A stretch of DNA of 64,000 bases from Melastoma dodecandrum (Eukaryota; Streptophyta; Magnoliopsida; Myrtales; Melastomataceae), in contig JARUPY010000538.1 in assembly GCA_029817715.1 (NCBI GenBank), forward strand, positions 4,278,001 through 4,342,000. The letters are read 5' to 3'. The notes beneath the pieces were generated by a model. It was not told the origin of the DNA, did not search any database, and was given only the letters and a program-made list of their open reading frames with translations. A program made the position numbers and the translations under genes. Shown piece after piece: positions 12,479 to 25,362 of this stretch (position 1 is the first letter of the stretch; the number at the start of each line of letters is the position of its first letter).

Positions 12479-15400
12479 TAGAGGACTAGCATGCTTTGTT
12501 GAGTCGTGTGAGCAGTTCGAGGGTCTGCCCGATTCAGTTGACCGGTGGATAAGCCAGCACCAGCCCCTTCGCTTGATGGACAGTCTTTCTTCGGTGGCGG
12601 AACCCGACTCCGGTTCCGACACACCCCCAGGTTCCAACGATGGGATGCCGCGTGTCAAGTTCTTGTGCAGCTTTGGTGGCAGGATTTTGCCACGTCCCCA
12701 GGATGGGAAGTTGCGGTATGTTGGAGGTGAGACACGTATTGTTTGCTTCACCAGGGAGATCTCCTTTGAGGAGTTTATGGGCAAGATGAGGGAGCTCTAT
12801 GAGGGTGTCGTGGTAATAAAGTATCAGCAGCCTGATGAGGACTTGGATGTTTTGGTGTCTGTTGTCAATGATGATGACGTCATGAACATGATGGAGGAGT
12901 ATGATAAGCTGGGCTCTGGCGAAGGATTGAGTAGACTCAGGATTTTTCTCTTCTCTCAATTAGATCAGGATTTTCCAACACATTACATTGATGGGGATGA
13001 GAGGGAATCAGAGAGGAGATACGTAGATGCGCTGAATAATACAAGCGACCCTGCAGAATTTTGGAGGTTCCAGCCAAATGAGTCAGCGATTATGAGGGGT
13101 ATAGATGAATTTCATTTGGCTGATCAGCTATATAATCCATATGATGTAAACCTCCACAACCAGAGGAACGGGGACATGACTTTTCTTCCGTATGGTTTGC
13201 GTCATGTTGCTGTGCCACGTGTCAGTTCAGGGCAGTTCCTGCAACATGGTAGTCAGAGGTTAAGTGAGATTGATGTTCCATGGAGTCCGGGTTACTGTTC
13301 CCCACAAAGTCATGGATTCCATGACCCAAGATCTGAATTTCCGTCTTCTCCTGCATCTGCAAGGTTTGGGATGCCGTTTGGAGAAGCACCGGATAATGGA
13401 CTGGATCAGGCAGCGGAGGAAAATGTTCGGTCTCGATTAAACCACCAGCTGACAAATGAAAACCTGGTCCAAGCTCAAGATAATGGACTGGGGCATCACG
13501 GGGACAAGCCGTGTCTTCCTTGCAATGCCTCTCTTAATGCTACCAATTTTTCTGATGGAAACACTGGCTGTGAACACTTGCAGATTCCGATGCCAAGAAA
13601 CCAGTCGCAGTTTGAACTAGGCAATATGGGTGGCGGTCTTCCTCCATGCAATGATTGTGGGATGAATGCCAATATGAAAGTGCACCCCATTGTCTACCCC
13701 AGGGGACAGGTAGATCCCCATGGTCATAATGATGGATGGGTTTTGCAGCAGCTTGGCGCACCGATGGATGATTTAAGGGCAAACCCATCCGGTACTGTGA
13801 GAATTTCAGATCACTATCTAACAGATGCTTCAAGCTCAAACTTCCCTTTTGGGCACTCAAACTTGGCTGATGGGCATCATCCTTTGTATGGTCATGTGCA
13901 TCATCGCCATGGACCTGACTTTGGCGGCGACATCTTACATGAGCATCCTTTCACTGCACATGGGCACATTCCCTTCACGGATGACCGATATATCAGATAC
14001 AGGAATATGGCACATGTGTATGGACCAGAGAACCCACATCAGATCTCGCATGCTCCTAATGGACCTGCACAACCAATGTGGAGAAATATTCAAAACCCTG
14101 GGCATGTTTCTCCCCCTTATGAAGCCTCCAGTACTCCCAAACTGATGAATGGGGTAACTAGTCCAGGACTAATTGCAGATACTCCGGAAGGCAGCCCAAA
14201 GTTTGGTGGGCATCCTGAGCCTTCAAATAATGTTATGGTTACCATAGGAAATTCTTTTGCAGAATCAGTGCTGGACCAAAATGCGCATGATGTGGAAAAT
14301 CCGCAGCCAAGTAATCTTGAATTGATTCATTCAACTCGTCCTCCATGTCATGACAGCCTGGCAACGCGTGAAAATGGCACTCTTGGCAATGGTACCAAGG
14401 GAAATGCAGAGATCGCCATTGCACAAGATAGCAAGAAGGGATTGCTATCGTTGCCTGAAGAATTTGACCCGAAAACCACTCATGTGAATGGTAATGCCTG
14501 CCCGCCCAATTCTACCGGAAATCTTCCTGACATCTTGCTGGATGGCCAAGAAACTCATCTTCCAAACAAGAATACGGAGATCAATGTTAGTCCAAATGAT
14601 ACTGAAATAAACTTAATTGAGAACACACAAAGAGTGGCCTTGGAAGGAGGAATTGAGGAGGGCATTTCTAAAGCAGATGGACCTGATATGGTAGTATTTG
14701 AGTTTTATATCCCACAACTGTATTCTCTAACATTTATTTTCCTATGTTGTCTAATGTTGTTGCTTGGAAAAATGCCCAGGGAGTGCCCGAGTTGGATTCC
14801 AATGGCGATTCTAATTTGAAAATTGAGCCAACAAAAGCTGAGGAAGAAGCCATAGCTCAGGGATTACAGGTATTGTCTTCATTGTTCATTTCTTTCCCAG
14901 TATTCTAGAACTTGCGCTTATATTTTGACTTCTTCTGAATCTGCTGTTTTGCTCTTCTCAGACTATTAAAAACGAAGATCTGGAGGAAATAAGGGTGTTA
15001 GGCTCTGGGACTTATGGAGCTGTGTACCATGGGAAATGGAAAGGCTCAGATGTTGCTATAAAGAGAATAAAAGCAAGCTGCTTTGCCGGAAGACCTTCAG
15101 AAAGAGAGCGCTTGGTAGAGACAATAACGTTTCTTACAGTTTTCTTTTAATTATAAAAATTGTCTTGATTATTGCACTAATCCCAATGTTTGTTTAGTAT
15201 CTTAGATGCATCATCCAGTCATGTGTTGTTTCAGAATCATTGGAGCGATTGAATAGTTTCACATCATTTTTTTGATGTCGCGTGCGAATGGAAGTGGAAT
15301 GTTGTTTGTTGTGATGGCTTACTTCCGCTTCAATGATGGATGGAAACAGCACTGTGGCCTCTTCCCCTGGAGATAGACTGCTTATGTTACATGTGGACAG

Positions 15401-16903
15401 ATAATGAATCCTTTCTTTCTTTTTTCTTAAAGAGATTTGAGACTTGGACATTTGTGATTGTAACTGATGAAATATCAAACATAGCTAGGGTGGGCTGATG
15501 GAGTCATAATTTAATCAACATTAAACACATTCTCTTGCTGAGGTTCACCTTTCATATCCGTGTAACCACAGACTCTTCTCTTTTTAGATATCTGACTTTT
15601 GGAGAGAAGCATCTATTCTGGGTTCCCTACATCATCCGAATGTAGTTTCTTTCTACGGAATAGTACGTGATGGTCCGGATGGATCATTGGCAACGGTAAC
15701 GGAGTTTATGGTAAATGGATCCCTGAAACAATTTTTGCAGAAAAAAGACAGGTGATTGAGTTGGTGACGACTGAAAAACACATTTTTATATCTGAATTGG
15801 CGGTCCTCCTCTTTCGCACTACTTGAATTTTCACTTAACTTATGTCATTGCTTCTGAAGGACCATTGATCGTCGCAAAAGGCTTATATTGGCTATGGATT
15901 CAGCATTTGGCATGGAGTATCTGCATGGGAAGAACATAGTACATTTTGATTTGAAATGTGAAAATCTTTTGGTCAACATGAGAGATCCTCAACGCCCTGT
16001 GTGCAAGGTTAGCTATGAGTACTAGGGATGTGAATAAAATGCTGCAAAAATATTCTTTCATTCATGACATTGGTTATCTTGGGACTGCTTGATTGATTGC
16101 TTGCGCGCAGCTGTCATGCTTGTTTCTCAGTGATTGGTTACAACTGGTTGCTCTGTTTTCTCTTGCTACTTGTTTCTAAGCCATTGATTTGGAAGATCAC
16201 TCAAATATTGATTTCCTGTAGATTGGTGATCTTGGATTATCCAAGGTGAAACAACACACCCTAGTGTCAGGAGGAGTTCGTGGAACACTACCTTGGATGG
16301 CACCTGAACTTTTGAGTGGAAAAACTAGTATGGTGTCTGAGAAGGTATGTTGCCCATAATATGCTTATAGCCGCAATTTTTTTATTTCGCTAACTCGCAT
16401 GTGTGACCTTTAACTGCCAAAATGCTTTTGTTGCAGATTGACATTTACTCCTTTGGAATTGTGATGTGGGAACTGCTTACTGGGGATGAGCCTTATGCAG
16501 ATATGCACTGTGCCTCTATAATAGGTGAGATAATGATATTTCTGTGCCTGCTTACAGAATCTCTTTCTCCTTAGGGCCTCCTTGCCTTGTGTAACCCCTT
16601 ATTAATGTTTCATTGTCCAAAGGAACATTGTAAGATTCAGTATATGGCAATCTATGTTAGTTAGAACCTTCCAAATGAATGGAGAATATTGTAGAAGATG
16701 CTTTGCTATCTTATATGATTGTCTCTGAACATGCAGGAGGAATAGTTAACGACTCTTTACGTCCTCAAATACCCACCTGGTGTGATCCTGAATGGAGATC
16801 CTTAATGGAGAGTTGTTGGGCCTCGGATCCCGCAGAGAGGCCTTCATTTTCAGAAATCTCTCAGAAGCTGAGAAGCATGGCTGCAGCCATGAATGTGAAG
16901 TGA
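12471..16903 (+). CDS. PB1-domain Raf-like MAPKKK (group B), 8 exons
   Basis: Plant Raf-like Ser/Thr kinase. Group B members with an N-terminal PB1 domain act in osmotic and ABA signalling upstream of SnRK2 kinases. Exons: 12471-14690, 14780-14869, 14962-15114, 15588-15751, 15860-16007, 16222-16344, 16437-16524, 16737-16903; all GT-AG with consistent phases; 1050 residues. PB1 is at about residues 60-160 ([46 protein letters not shown]). A long His/Pro/Asn-rich linker follows. The kinase domain is about residues 775-1045: [17 protein letters not shown]-loop, VAIKRIK lysine, [11 protein letters not shown] catalytic loop, GDLGLS (DLG instead of DFG, normal for this group), [11 protein letters not shown], and C-lobe [14 protein letters not shown]. 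The start could be 12471 or in-frame ATG 12576; an in-frame TGA precedes 12471. Near the small end of the family's usual size. Confidence 0.93.
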
Positions 16904-18666
16904 TGTTGTGGAGATTAAATGGTCTGATCACATCTGGCTTTGAACCTTCATGTTTGGTGGAGGTGGAGGATATTCCCATTGAAATATTTTAATTTTCCGT
17001 CCCTGGTATTTGACCTATATTTAGAACCCATTTAGTCTGCAGTATGGTGTATTACGACTCTCATACCAAATATGAACTAGTATCTCCAAAGGAGTCGATA
17101 AAATACCTGCCGACGACCTTAGTCATGCTCAGGCTTTGACTGGAACAGGGAAAAGGGGTAAGTTCCTTTTACTCTTTGTTCATCTCTCAAGCTTTGTTAC
17201 ATCTGGTTATCTCACCACGCATGCCATAACCGTTTCTTCATTTCCTGCAGTGTACTCATTCTAGGTCTGATCAGGGCCGGTCCCCGAGTAATGGCGCCTT
17301 CACTTTGAGATGGGGAACAGAAGCTAGCTGCTTCCTGAGAACTGGTATTATAACTTGAATGGCAGGTATTTATATATCGACGTATCTGTTCCTAGAACAC
17401 GAACACTTAGGCGAAATTATAGCACTGAATGTAAGGTTTTTAGTAATTCACGTCCTCAGTCCTGCTTTAACGACTTAAACCAGGTATCATAGAGTAGGTT
17501 CTTCGCATGGAACTAGGGGAGAGGGGGAACAGTTACACGATTGAAACTCAGGTGGGTACGAGCTAGTGATGATCTATCTAGATATAAAACCGGGTTACAT
17601 AATTGTAAAGCTGCAAATACATTTCGGAAATAAGAAAAAAAAAAAAGACTTGCATGCTTTGCAACTGCTCTCATATTCCTCTGGCTTCTTCCTTTGTGGA
17701 TGTATTGTATCCGATCGGGGACTGAAATCCTTTTCTTTGTGTGGGCATAACTCCTTTTGTCTGTGCGTTTATTGTTCTTCTGAAAAGCCAATGGTGGAGG
17801 AGGGTGTTGTAGTGGGTAGTGCCTCTGCCTCCCATCTCTTACCAACCCTTGATTGTTTTCATGATAATCGTCTAGAATGAAACCTGGTTGACTTTTGTCG
17901 TTCTTTCTTTTTTGATGATCCTCCCTAAGAGCCTCTGATACTTTCCTTTTAGGCAGATGCCAAATGATTTGTGGTGAGGGGGAAGTTTCCTTCGTTGCTT
18001 TGGTCAAAATGTATGACATAAAAAAATGACCCCATCTGTTGTTGTTGGGATTGTGGGGAGTACCTAATCCTAATGCAAATTCCAAGACTCTGAAGGCCCT
18101 TCCCCCCCCACAGCTTGACTTCTTTAGTCAAAATGGCACATATATATTGTCTTTGGATACCCAGCAGACCCAAGTGTTTGATGTGATGATCATGGGTTTG
18201 TTACCAAAAAGGGGTGTAGAGCTAAGGAATGCAATCAGGGTTGACAAAAGTTGCTTTTGGTTGGAGACACGACGTTTGAGATCAGCAACCGCGTCCATTT
18301 CTTATCATTGTAGTCCAAAGAAAAAGTGTATTTTGCGTTTGATAACAACGGGTTGGCATCAAATTAAGCCTTCTGTTTGTATGACTTGTCGAGTAAGTTA
18401 AAAATCTTTCGGTACCGAACGGATTATTCCTTCCTCAGAGAGTTTGTGTGTTGTAATAAAATAATCGTTTCTCGGTAACCTTTTGTCAAACCCTCCCCTC
18501 CCCCTTTATGACGATCGTCTTCTCTTTTCTTTCTTCTTCCCCCCCCCTTGGTTTAAAAAAATCGATGGTTCTTATCCTCCGAAAGCAATCCCTAACGTGT
18601 TAGATTACCAGCCGATCCCGCGTTAATGTCGACATAACACCGTGTTGAGCTAAGAGCGAAGGAGCT
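16904..18666. other. 3' flank of the MAPKKK gene
   Basis: No gene supported. A possible 3' UTR intron lies at about 17158-17250 (GGGG|GTAAGT ... CTGCAG). Several open frames here lack any recognisable family. Confidence 0.35.
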
Positions 18667-18976
18667 ATGTTCCAAAATAACACGAAATACGGTTGTAATT
18701 TTCGTTTTTAAAAAAATTTAGATTTTGAAAAAACGATTTTTCTATTTTTTCAAGTAAAATTCAGTGTTAAAAATTTCTTGAGGAATCACACTCTGGTGTC
18801 TCAAACACCGAGTTTCACCCCTTAAGAGGAACTCAGTATTTGAACTACCGATTTTTCCTATTTTTTCAGGTAAATTCAAGTTAGAAAAACCGAGGTACGA
18901 GTATTATTTGATAAATTTTGAAAGTTATTTTCCTATTTCACGAAACATTTTTCCGCCTAATGTTGTTTTGGAACAA
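18667..18976. mobile_element. possible MITE
   Basis: About 310 bp bounded by inverted GTTCCAAAAYAACA-like ends (left near 18669-18683, right near 18962-18974). No coding and no clear target duplication; superfamily not assigned. Confidence 0.4.
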
Positions 18977-20660
18977 ATCTCAGTAGCTGAAGGACTTTGT
19001 CAGGATGACAGTGTGTCATTTGGATACATCCCAAAAAAGAGCACGCCCGTACATCTGCTTTCCTCTTGAACAACATATGTAATGTGCGAAAAGATTAGCT
19101 ACCGACTCGATAAAAGGAATGCGTATGATCGAACCGATAAAGGGGGGGATAAGATCAATGATTTCAAAATAATTGCAGTTTTAGCAAAAGTGGCCCGGGT
19201 GAAGTGAGTCTTATCCTTACCTTTATCCCGGACATATCATTTGCGCTTGCCCCCATTTTGTTCATACACGCAGACATCAATTCGTATATCGTTCATGCCC
19301 TTGGCGTGTTACTGTCTTATTTCTTCCACTAATGTAGAGATGATGTTGAGAAATAAGAATAAGAAAACAAATGGTCGTCGAGGATGATGAAATCATAGGG
19401 GGGGGGGCAAGTGTCAATGCAAGAGATTCCAGGGGAGATTGAGACAAAGCAGAAAGGAGCATTCTCTTCTTTCTCTCTCCCACTCTCAATCTCCTAGTCT
19501 AATCATTCTGCAGTAATTAATAAATTAAAAGCACAAGAAAGAAAAAGAAAAATAAATTGATTGTGTGTGTGTGTGTGTGGTGGTGGGGGGGAGTGCTTTT
19601 CTCTTGACAATTTTGGACACTTCCCTGTTGTTAACATGTAGGGAGGGGGAAGACACAAAGGTTCCCACGACACGCCCAACTCCTCCAATTAGTTTGAGGA
19701 TTTAATTAAGGGGTCAATCCACATGGAGGGCCTCATTGATTTTTTACATACGTGGTGAAAATATTTTACAATTTTAGGGTATTTAATTTTAAAAAATTTC
19801 TGAAATAATAACTCGAACAAAGCGGATTTTACTCCTTAAAAAACTAGATATTTTAAAAGTCTAGTTACAGGGACTTAAACTTTTTTACATGAGTTGCCCC
19901 CTTATTAAAAGCCGAATTTACTTCTCATAAAATTTAGCAAAATCCAAGTTTAAGACATCTAAAGACGAATTCGGCTTTATAAAAATTAATTTCAGAATAT
20001 TGTTTTAAGAATTTCAAATAGTGAGTGACTTAAAACGTAAAATATTTTTGAAAACTAATAATTTGAAGAGGAAGAATGTGGATCAAGAGATTGGCTTTCA
20101 AGGCTTTCCAACTAGCCATTGTACTTGAGATTGCTCGGGCCTCATCCTCATGACCCTACTAAAGTGTGTAATTACATTACTTAATCCTTTACCCTTTACT
20201 TATCCACCGGCCCTCCCTCCCGTGGACACATTTCCTTAGCATCCTAGGGTCAATTTTTAACAATCAAGAAGTTCATCCATGAAAATGTTTTATTTCCTTT
20301 TTGTCCAAGTTGCATGGAGAATATTGTAAGAAAAAAATTAATTAAAGATGTCCAACTAATCCAAAAAAGGGGCAGCAAAACACTCAACAAGAAATTGAGA
20401 AACCCTAAAAAAGACCTTCAATGGGGGCGTTGACTCATTAGGAGGAGGTGATATTTTTGTATTATTATACTTGTTGTGATGTGAACACCAAACCTCTCTT
20501 CTTCCCCCCCATCCCCAGAATTTCTCCATTACTATAAAACCAAGGTGGTCTTCACCCCCTCCCTTCCCATATCTTCCCCAGGCAATAACCGAAGTCAAAG
20601 GTTCAGACTCAGCCCCACCCACGGAGAGATCAGTGGGAGATAAAAAGAGAGGAAAGGGAG
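18977..20660. promoter_or_regulatory. MYB upstream region
   Basis: Contains a (GT)n run (19562-19579), poly-G/C tracts and AT-rich, possibly repeat-derived DNA (19740-20060). A likely TATA box, TATAAAAC, is at 20533-20540, about 125 bp before the MYB start codon. Confidence 0.5.
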
Positions 20661-21994
20661 ATGGGTAGGGCACCCTGCTGCGACAAGGCGAATGTCAAGA
20701 AAGGGCCGTGGTCACCGGAAGAGGACGCTAAACTCAAGGCCTACATCGACGAGTACGGTACCGGCGGCAACTGGATCGCCCTCCCTCAGAAAGTTGGTAA
20801 TGATATATTATATACATGTATAAATTTATCTGAAGTCTGCACCCGCCAGACTGCTTTCTAAGCTTTTTCTTCTTAGCCCCCCCCTCCCCACAGCTAATTA
20901 TTTTGTCGAGATGATCTCGTCCCCAAGCAAATGGAAAGATTCCATGCGGTTGGAATTGATTGTTCGATCTGTATGTGTAGGGCTGAAGAGGTGCGGAAAG
21001 AGTTGCAGGCTGAGGTGGTTGAATTACCTGAGGCCTAATATCAAGCACGGCGGATTCACTGAGGAGGAAGATAACATCATCTGCGGCCTCTACATCAGCA
21101 TCGGCAGCAGGTCTGCTTCCCTTTTTGTTCGTCTTCTGTTGCTAGATCCGCGGCGGCTGATCTCTGGTATTAGGATTTGCGAGAGAGTTTTAGGGTCGAT
21201 AAATTATGCTTGATTTATGTAGGTGGTCCATAATTGCTGCTCAATTGCCCGGGAGAACCGATAACGACATAAAGAACTACTGGAACACCCGTCTGAAGAA
21301 CAAGCTCCTCGGCCGGAAGCGTCGGGGCAACGCTGGCCGTTTTTCAAGCAAGGACCCAAACAAGGAAGGAAACAATGAGGACTCGCAGTCTCCTAGTTCC
21401 CTGAGCAGCTCGGCCCTCGAGAGGCTCCAACTCCACATCCAGCTCCAAACCCTACAGGACCCCTTTTCCTTGTACAACAACCCGGTCGTTTGGCCCAAGA
21501 TGCACGCTTCCCTCCTCCGTGAGAAGCTAGAACAAAGCCTGCGTCTCCTTGATGAGAACCGCCAGAGCCTCAACTCCCCGGTGCAATCCCTCTCCGGGAA
21601 CTCCCTCCCAGCTGACCTCACTTCAATTTCCCTCGAGGACTACACGAGAAGCCTCGTAACCGAACCATCCCTCGTGCCGGAAGTACGAGGAGGAGTGGAC
21701 GATGGTTTTGGGACCTCAAACATGGGAGCAGGCGCCACCATGGCAAACTGTGATGAAAACGAGGCCTCCCTGATGGACCAAAGGATGGGCGAACTCAACT
21801 ACTATGACGATCTCGGAAACGGCCTGAAGGACAACCTTGCATGGTGGCCAAGTGGTGATGGGGCGGACATGAAGTCCGAGTCGGGGTCGTCGTGGGATTC
21901 GTCGAACGGCAACGTTTTCCCAACCGATCCGGGAATGTTTCAGGAGTTTGGGGCCGTCGGGGAATCCATCTGGCATCAGTCATTGCTAGAGTGA
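20661..21994 (+). CDS. R2R3-MYB transcription factor, subgroup 14 (RAX-like)
   Basis: Nuclear DNA-binding regulator. Subgroup 14 (RAX1-3, MYB36, MYB68, MYB87) controls axillary meristem formation and root endodermis development. Exons 20661-20796, 20981-21110 and 21223-21994 give 345 residues, with exon 1/2 phases and sizes (136 and 130 nt) standard for plant R2R3-MYBs. R2 begins [20 protein letters not shown] and ends with [19 protein letters not shown]3 contains [20 protein letters not shown], then [20 protein letters not shown]. The regularly spaced Trp residues are present, with the usual substitution of the first R3 Trp by Phe. The C-terminal part is Ser/Leu rich and acidic near the end (possible activation region). 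No bHLH-interaction signature was seen. Intact. The exact member within subgroup 14 cannot be set without a tree. Confidence 0.93.
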
Positions 21995-22718
21995 TAAGTT
22001 ACTAGTAAATGGACCGAGGCATGCATAGGCTTTTTGTAAATCGTGTGAAATAAGTATGATGCTAATATTTGTGTCTTCGGGGACTGAAGTACGAGGTTGC
22101 CGTAGTTCATCCTTGTTCTGGACCCGATATTTGATGGATTTGGATTTCTTATTAATGGGCTTAGTTGTGGGCCTTTGGGCTCAGGCCCAATCACTTCTTG
22201 ACCGAAACCTGGGAATTACTTCACATGATCAAATCGTCCATCACATGGTTTAGCTTGGATGAACTAATTCGGAGTTTATCCCACCCAGTGGCCGTCGTGC
22301 CTCAGCAACTCCATATGTTGCCGAGTGCGGTACAACCACAGGAATAACGTGTTTGATGCGAGCAGCTGCAGGTGTTTTGTTGCACGCAGGACTTAGAACC
22401 GACTATTTTGCTTCGCAGAGTTTCCAACTTTATTGATCCTTGGGTAATCAATGGAAAACAGAAAAACGCGGCCTCTCGCCTATACAACTTTGAGCATGGC
22501 CGCACTCGGAACATGTTTCAATACATTCTCAGATCCCACATGTTTCTCCGCTGTACGAAAAGTACAATCATGCCTACGTATAGATGCACACATTTTTCGG
22601 CGTAATCACGTATCAAGACGACGAGTAGCCCCGAAGATCCTGGTTTTCGGCTTGCAGCTCCTCCTCTGGACTGCAAACAATAATCAATCATAGTTATTGT
22701 TAGAGCAGAGATTATGAT
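21995..22718. other. convergent 3' region between MYB and CIPK
   Basis: About 720 bp between two converging genes; holds both 3' UTRs. No other feature supported. Confidence 0.4.
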
Positions 22719-25136
22719 TTAGTCATATTTCAAAGCGGAAGTGGCCAGTTTTCTGGTATACATTCTGAGTTCTTCGATGATGCTGCTGTTTCTCTTTAGG
22801 ACTTTGAAAACATCCTTTTGGGTCGATGCGGCTGGGTTTTCAGTCAGCAGGCTTGATAATCTCTGGCAAAACTGTTGTCCGGGACATTAGTTCAAATGCA
22901 GTATTAACGAAAACGATGACAATAGCTATGTAAGATGTAGACTCGACAGGTACCTTTCCATAATCACCTAGGTTTGTCGAGGATCTCGATAGTTCGACGA
23001 CGCAGTGAGTGGGAGCGACCTCGATGACCTGAGGTTTGAGGACCGTGAACAGAGCCTAGTATCATGAGAAATCACAATATGGAATAGGCTGTTCCTATAT
23101 GGACTTACCTCGGCATAGAGGTCGCCATATGAGTGAGCACACCTTGTCATCTTTGGGTGAATCTTCATCTTCTCACGAAAGGATTTCAGTCAGTGAACAG
23201 GGAAATCTTGGACTTAATGCCACGCAGGAGTAGATCATGGATTCTTACCTTGTTATACACTCTTTCGACCAATAGAGTGGCGTCAGCAGCTGCATCCTCG
23301 ACCTTCTTCATCGTCTCTCCGAAAGTATGCTTCGACACAAGCATGGTCTTCTCAGTGTGTTCATCCTCCTGTTCGAAGAGGCCAGATAGATCAAGGTCGT
23401 GCGACATGGCGATCAACTGAAATGCATTGATGAAGCTGGACGATTTCTTCATCCCTGTCTCGTGGTGCTCCTGCAAGAAAATTGAAGACACCCTCGAGTT
23501 TAGTCTACTCGATTGCACCAGCCATCATTACAAGGTAAATGACGTATATTACGTCGGAATCTCTACCTCGGTGGAGTCAAATGCAGCAGCAACGTCATCG
23601 ACGCAGACCTTTTCATGAGACTCGTAAGCAATAGCAGGCTTATAGTCAACCCGGAACCATTCATCTTCGACTATCTCCAGAATGGTGATTCTCTGCAACC
23701 GGGCATTTGATGTCTCAGATCATAGACTTATCATACAAAGGATGCCCTTTATGGTAAATTAAGATGACATGTTTTTTCGGTCATTGCCTTCTTGGGGGAT
23801 GGTTCGAGTATCTTCGACAAGATCCCCTTCTCGCCCTCCGTAAACCAAGGCGGGCACACGAATTCTGCCCGGTAAATCTGCCGATGAAATAAGAAAATCT
23901 TAAGAAGCTGAATAACCACGACAGCACAGATCATCGTCATAGATCCCTCGTAGTTTCACCTTCTTGTATAAGTTAATGAGGTTACGATCATCGAAAGGCA
24001 GGAATCCTGCGAGCATCTCATAAAGGATGACGCCACACGACCAAGTATCAGCCGCGGCTCCCTCGTAGCCCTTCTTCACAAGCAACTGCAACAGGGCAAG
24101 CGAACTAACTAAAAAAAAAACACACACACAATGATGGGAAAACGCCTTCTTACAGAATCCTTGATATCCCCTAATCATCGGAGGTCAACAATCCAAGACA
24201 GCTACAGGAAAGATTATTCTGTTCTTACCTCTGGCGCGACGTAACATGGCGAGCCGCACGCGGTGGACAAAAGGTCCCCCTGCTGTAGAAGTTGGCAACA
24301 TTTTGTTGAATCAGGCAACGATTGGTTAGGAATTACTGGACAAGCAATCGAAATGTTGGACTACCACCACACCTTTCTCAATGCGCTCAGCCCAAAGTCT
24401 GAAATCTTCAGATTTCCCTTGCTATCCAGGAGAAGATTCTCAGGCTGCGAAAACAGTGAAAAATCAAGGCCTCATCCCACCCTCCCTAATGTTCATCGAT
24501 TTCTAGAGAGAAAAAAGAAAACACTCGCCGGTAGCTAAGCTTGCCTTCAAATCTCTGTGATAGACCCCTCTGGCATGGCAGTAGTCCACCGCGTCGATCA
24601 GCTGTTGGAAGAGCTTCCTCGCCTCCCTCTCGCCGAACCTATTCGAGTAGGCCTGACCAAGACCGGAGGTTGTTTCAGGAACAAGAAGCAGGGAACAATC
24701 CGCATGCCCTCAGGCATCGGCCCTGTTAAAACATTCGACGACCCACCAGTTTGTCAGAGAGCAGCCCTCCCGATACGTACTCCATGACTATGTAGATCTT
24801 GGACTTGGTTCCGATGACCTTGAGACGATGATTCACAAAGAACTCGACGTGAACAGATCACCCTCCACGAGAAATCGATTCTGTCGAGGCGACAACGCGG
24901 CACCGTACCTCATGTATCCTGACGATGTTGGGGTGATGCAGGAGCTTCATGGTCTTAATCTCCCTCTGGACCTGGCACCTCATGTAATCATCCCGCACGA
25001 TCTTATCCTTGTCGATGATCTTGATCGCGAAGGGGCGACCGGTGGACGCGTCAACAGCAAGCTTGACCTTGGCAAAGTTTCCCTCCCCGAGCGTCCTGCT
25101 GAACCTGTACTTCCCGACGTAGTCCCCGTGGCCCAT
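22719..25136 (-). CDS. CIPK: CBL-interacting protein kinase (CIPK/SnRK3), 12 exons
   Basis: Ser/Thr kinase activated by calcium-bound CBL sensors; acts on ion transport and salt/osmotic responses. Exons: 25136-24909, 24818-24747, 24652-24545, 24444-24373, 24279-24229, 24085-23960, 23877-23788, 23692-23567, 23470-23249, 23168-23109, 23028-22954, 22871-22719; 460 residues (461 if exon 10 starts at 23171). Kinase domain: [17 protein letters not shown] P-loop (here [15 protein letters not shown]), FAIKIIDK lysine, [21 protein letters not shown], activation loop [31 protein letters not shown]. The regulatory part has the NAF/FISL motif ([11 protein letters not shown]), then LDLSGLFE and the PPI-like segment. 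Intron-rich structure and the C-terminus ending in [11 protein letters not shown] point to the CIPK21-like branch. Introns 3 and 7 use GC donors. The first ATG in frame is 25136. Confidence 0.92.
23788..23877 (-). other. CIPK exon 7 followed by a GC-AG intron
   Basis: Exon 7 ends EPSPKK at AAG|GCAATG and exon 8 starts [13 protein letters not shown] after GGTTGCAG, the usual order in CIPKs. No GT donor nearby keeps the frame. Confidence 0.75.
24545..24652 (-). other. CIPK exon 3 followed by a GC-AG intron
   Basis: Exon 3 ends VYHRDLK at AAG|GCAAGC and the next exon resumes with PENLLLD after TTTCGCAG. The invariant catalytic loop spans this junction, so the GC donor is firmly placed. Confidence 0.85.
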
Positions 25137-25362
25137 TACCACCCTCTGCTCCGCTCCTCCTCCCTCCTTTACAATCCCAACTTCTCCAAGAGAGTGGGAG
25201 GACTGTCGTCTTCTGTGGGGCGGCGCGTTCTCGGAGTCGTAGTCGTAGGGGGGGGGGGGAGGATTTTATTGAGAAAGCACCGGCCTTGCTTGTGGCTATG
25301 ACTTGATCATCATCATAATCTTCTTCTTCTTCTTCTTCTTCTTCTTCTTCTTCTTTACTCAT
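25051..25362 (-). other. upstream ORF overlapping the CIPK start
   Basis: A 103-codon frame opens at ATG 25362, runs through an (GAA)n-coded poly-Glu stretch and overlaps the CIPK start codon (25136) in another frame. It has no recognised domain. It could be a real uORF or simply 5' UTR sequence. Confidence 0.35.
25319..25355. repeat. (TTC)n microsatellite
   Basis: About 12 uninterrupted TTC units in the presumed CIPK 5' UTR. Confidence 0.95.

Noticed and set aside
17513..18401. Several open frames of 100-190 codons downstream of the MAPKKK
   Set aside because: No domain, no coherent exon chain, and they overlap one another on both strands; likely 3' flank sequence.
25137..25142. GTG GTA upstream extension of the CIPK protein
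   Set aside because: The extension would start at GTG; the first in-frame ATG at 25136 is the expected start.
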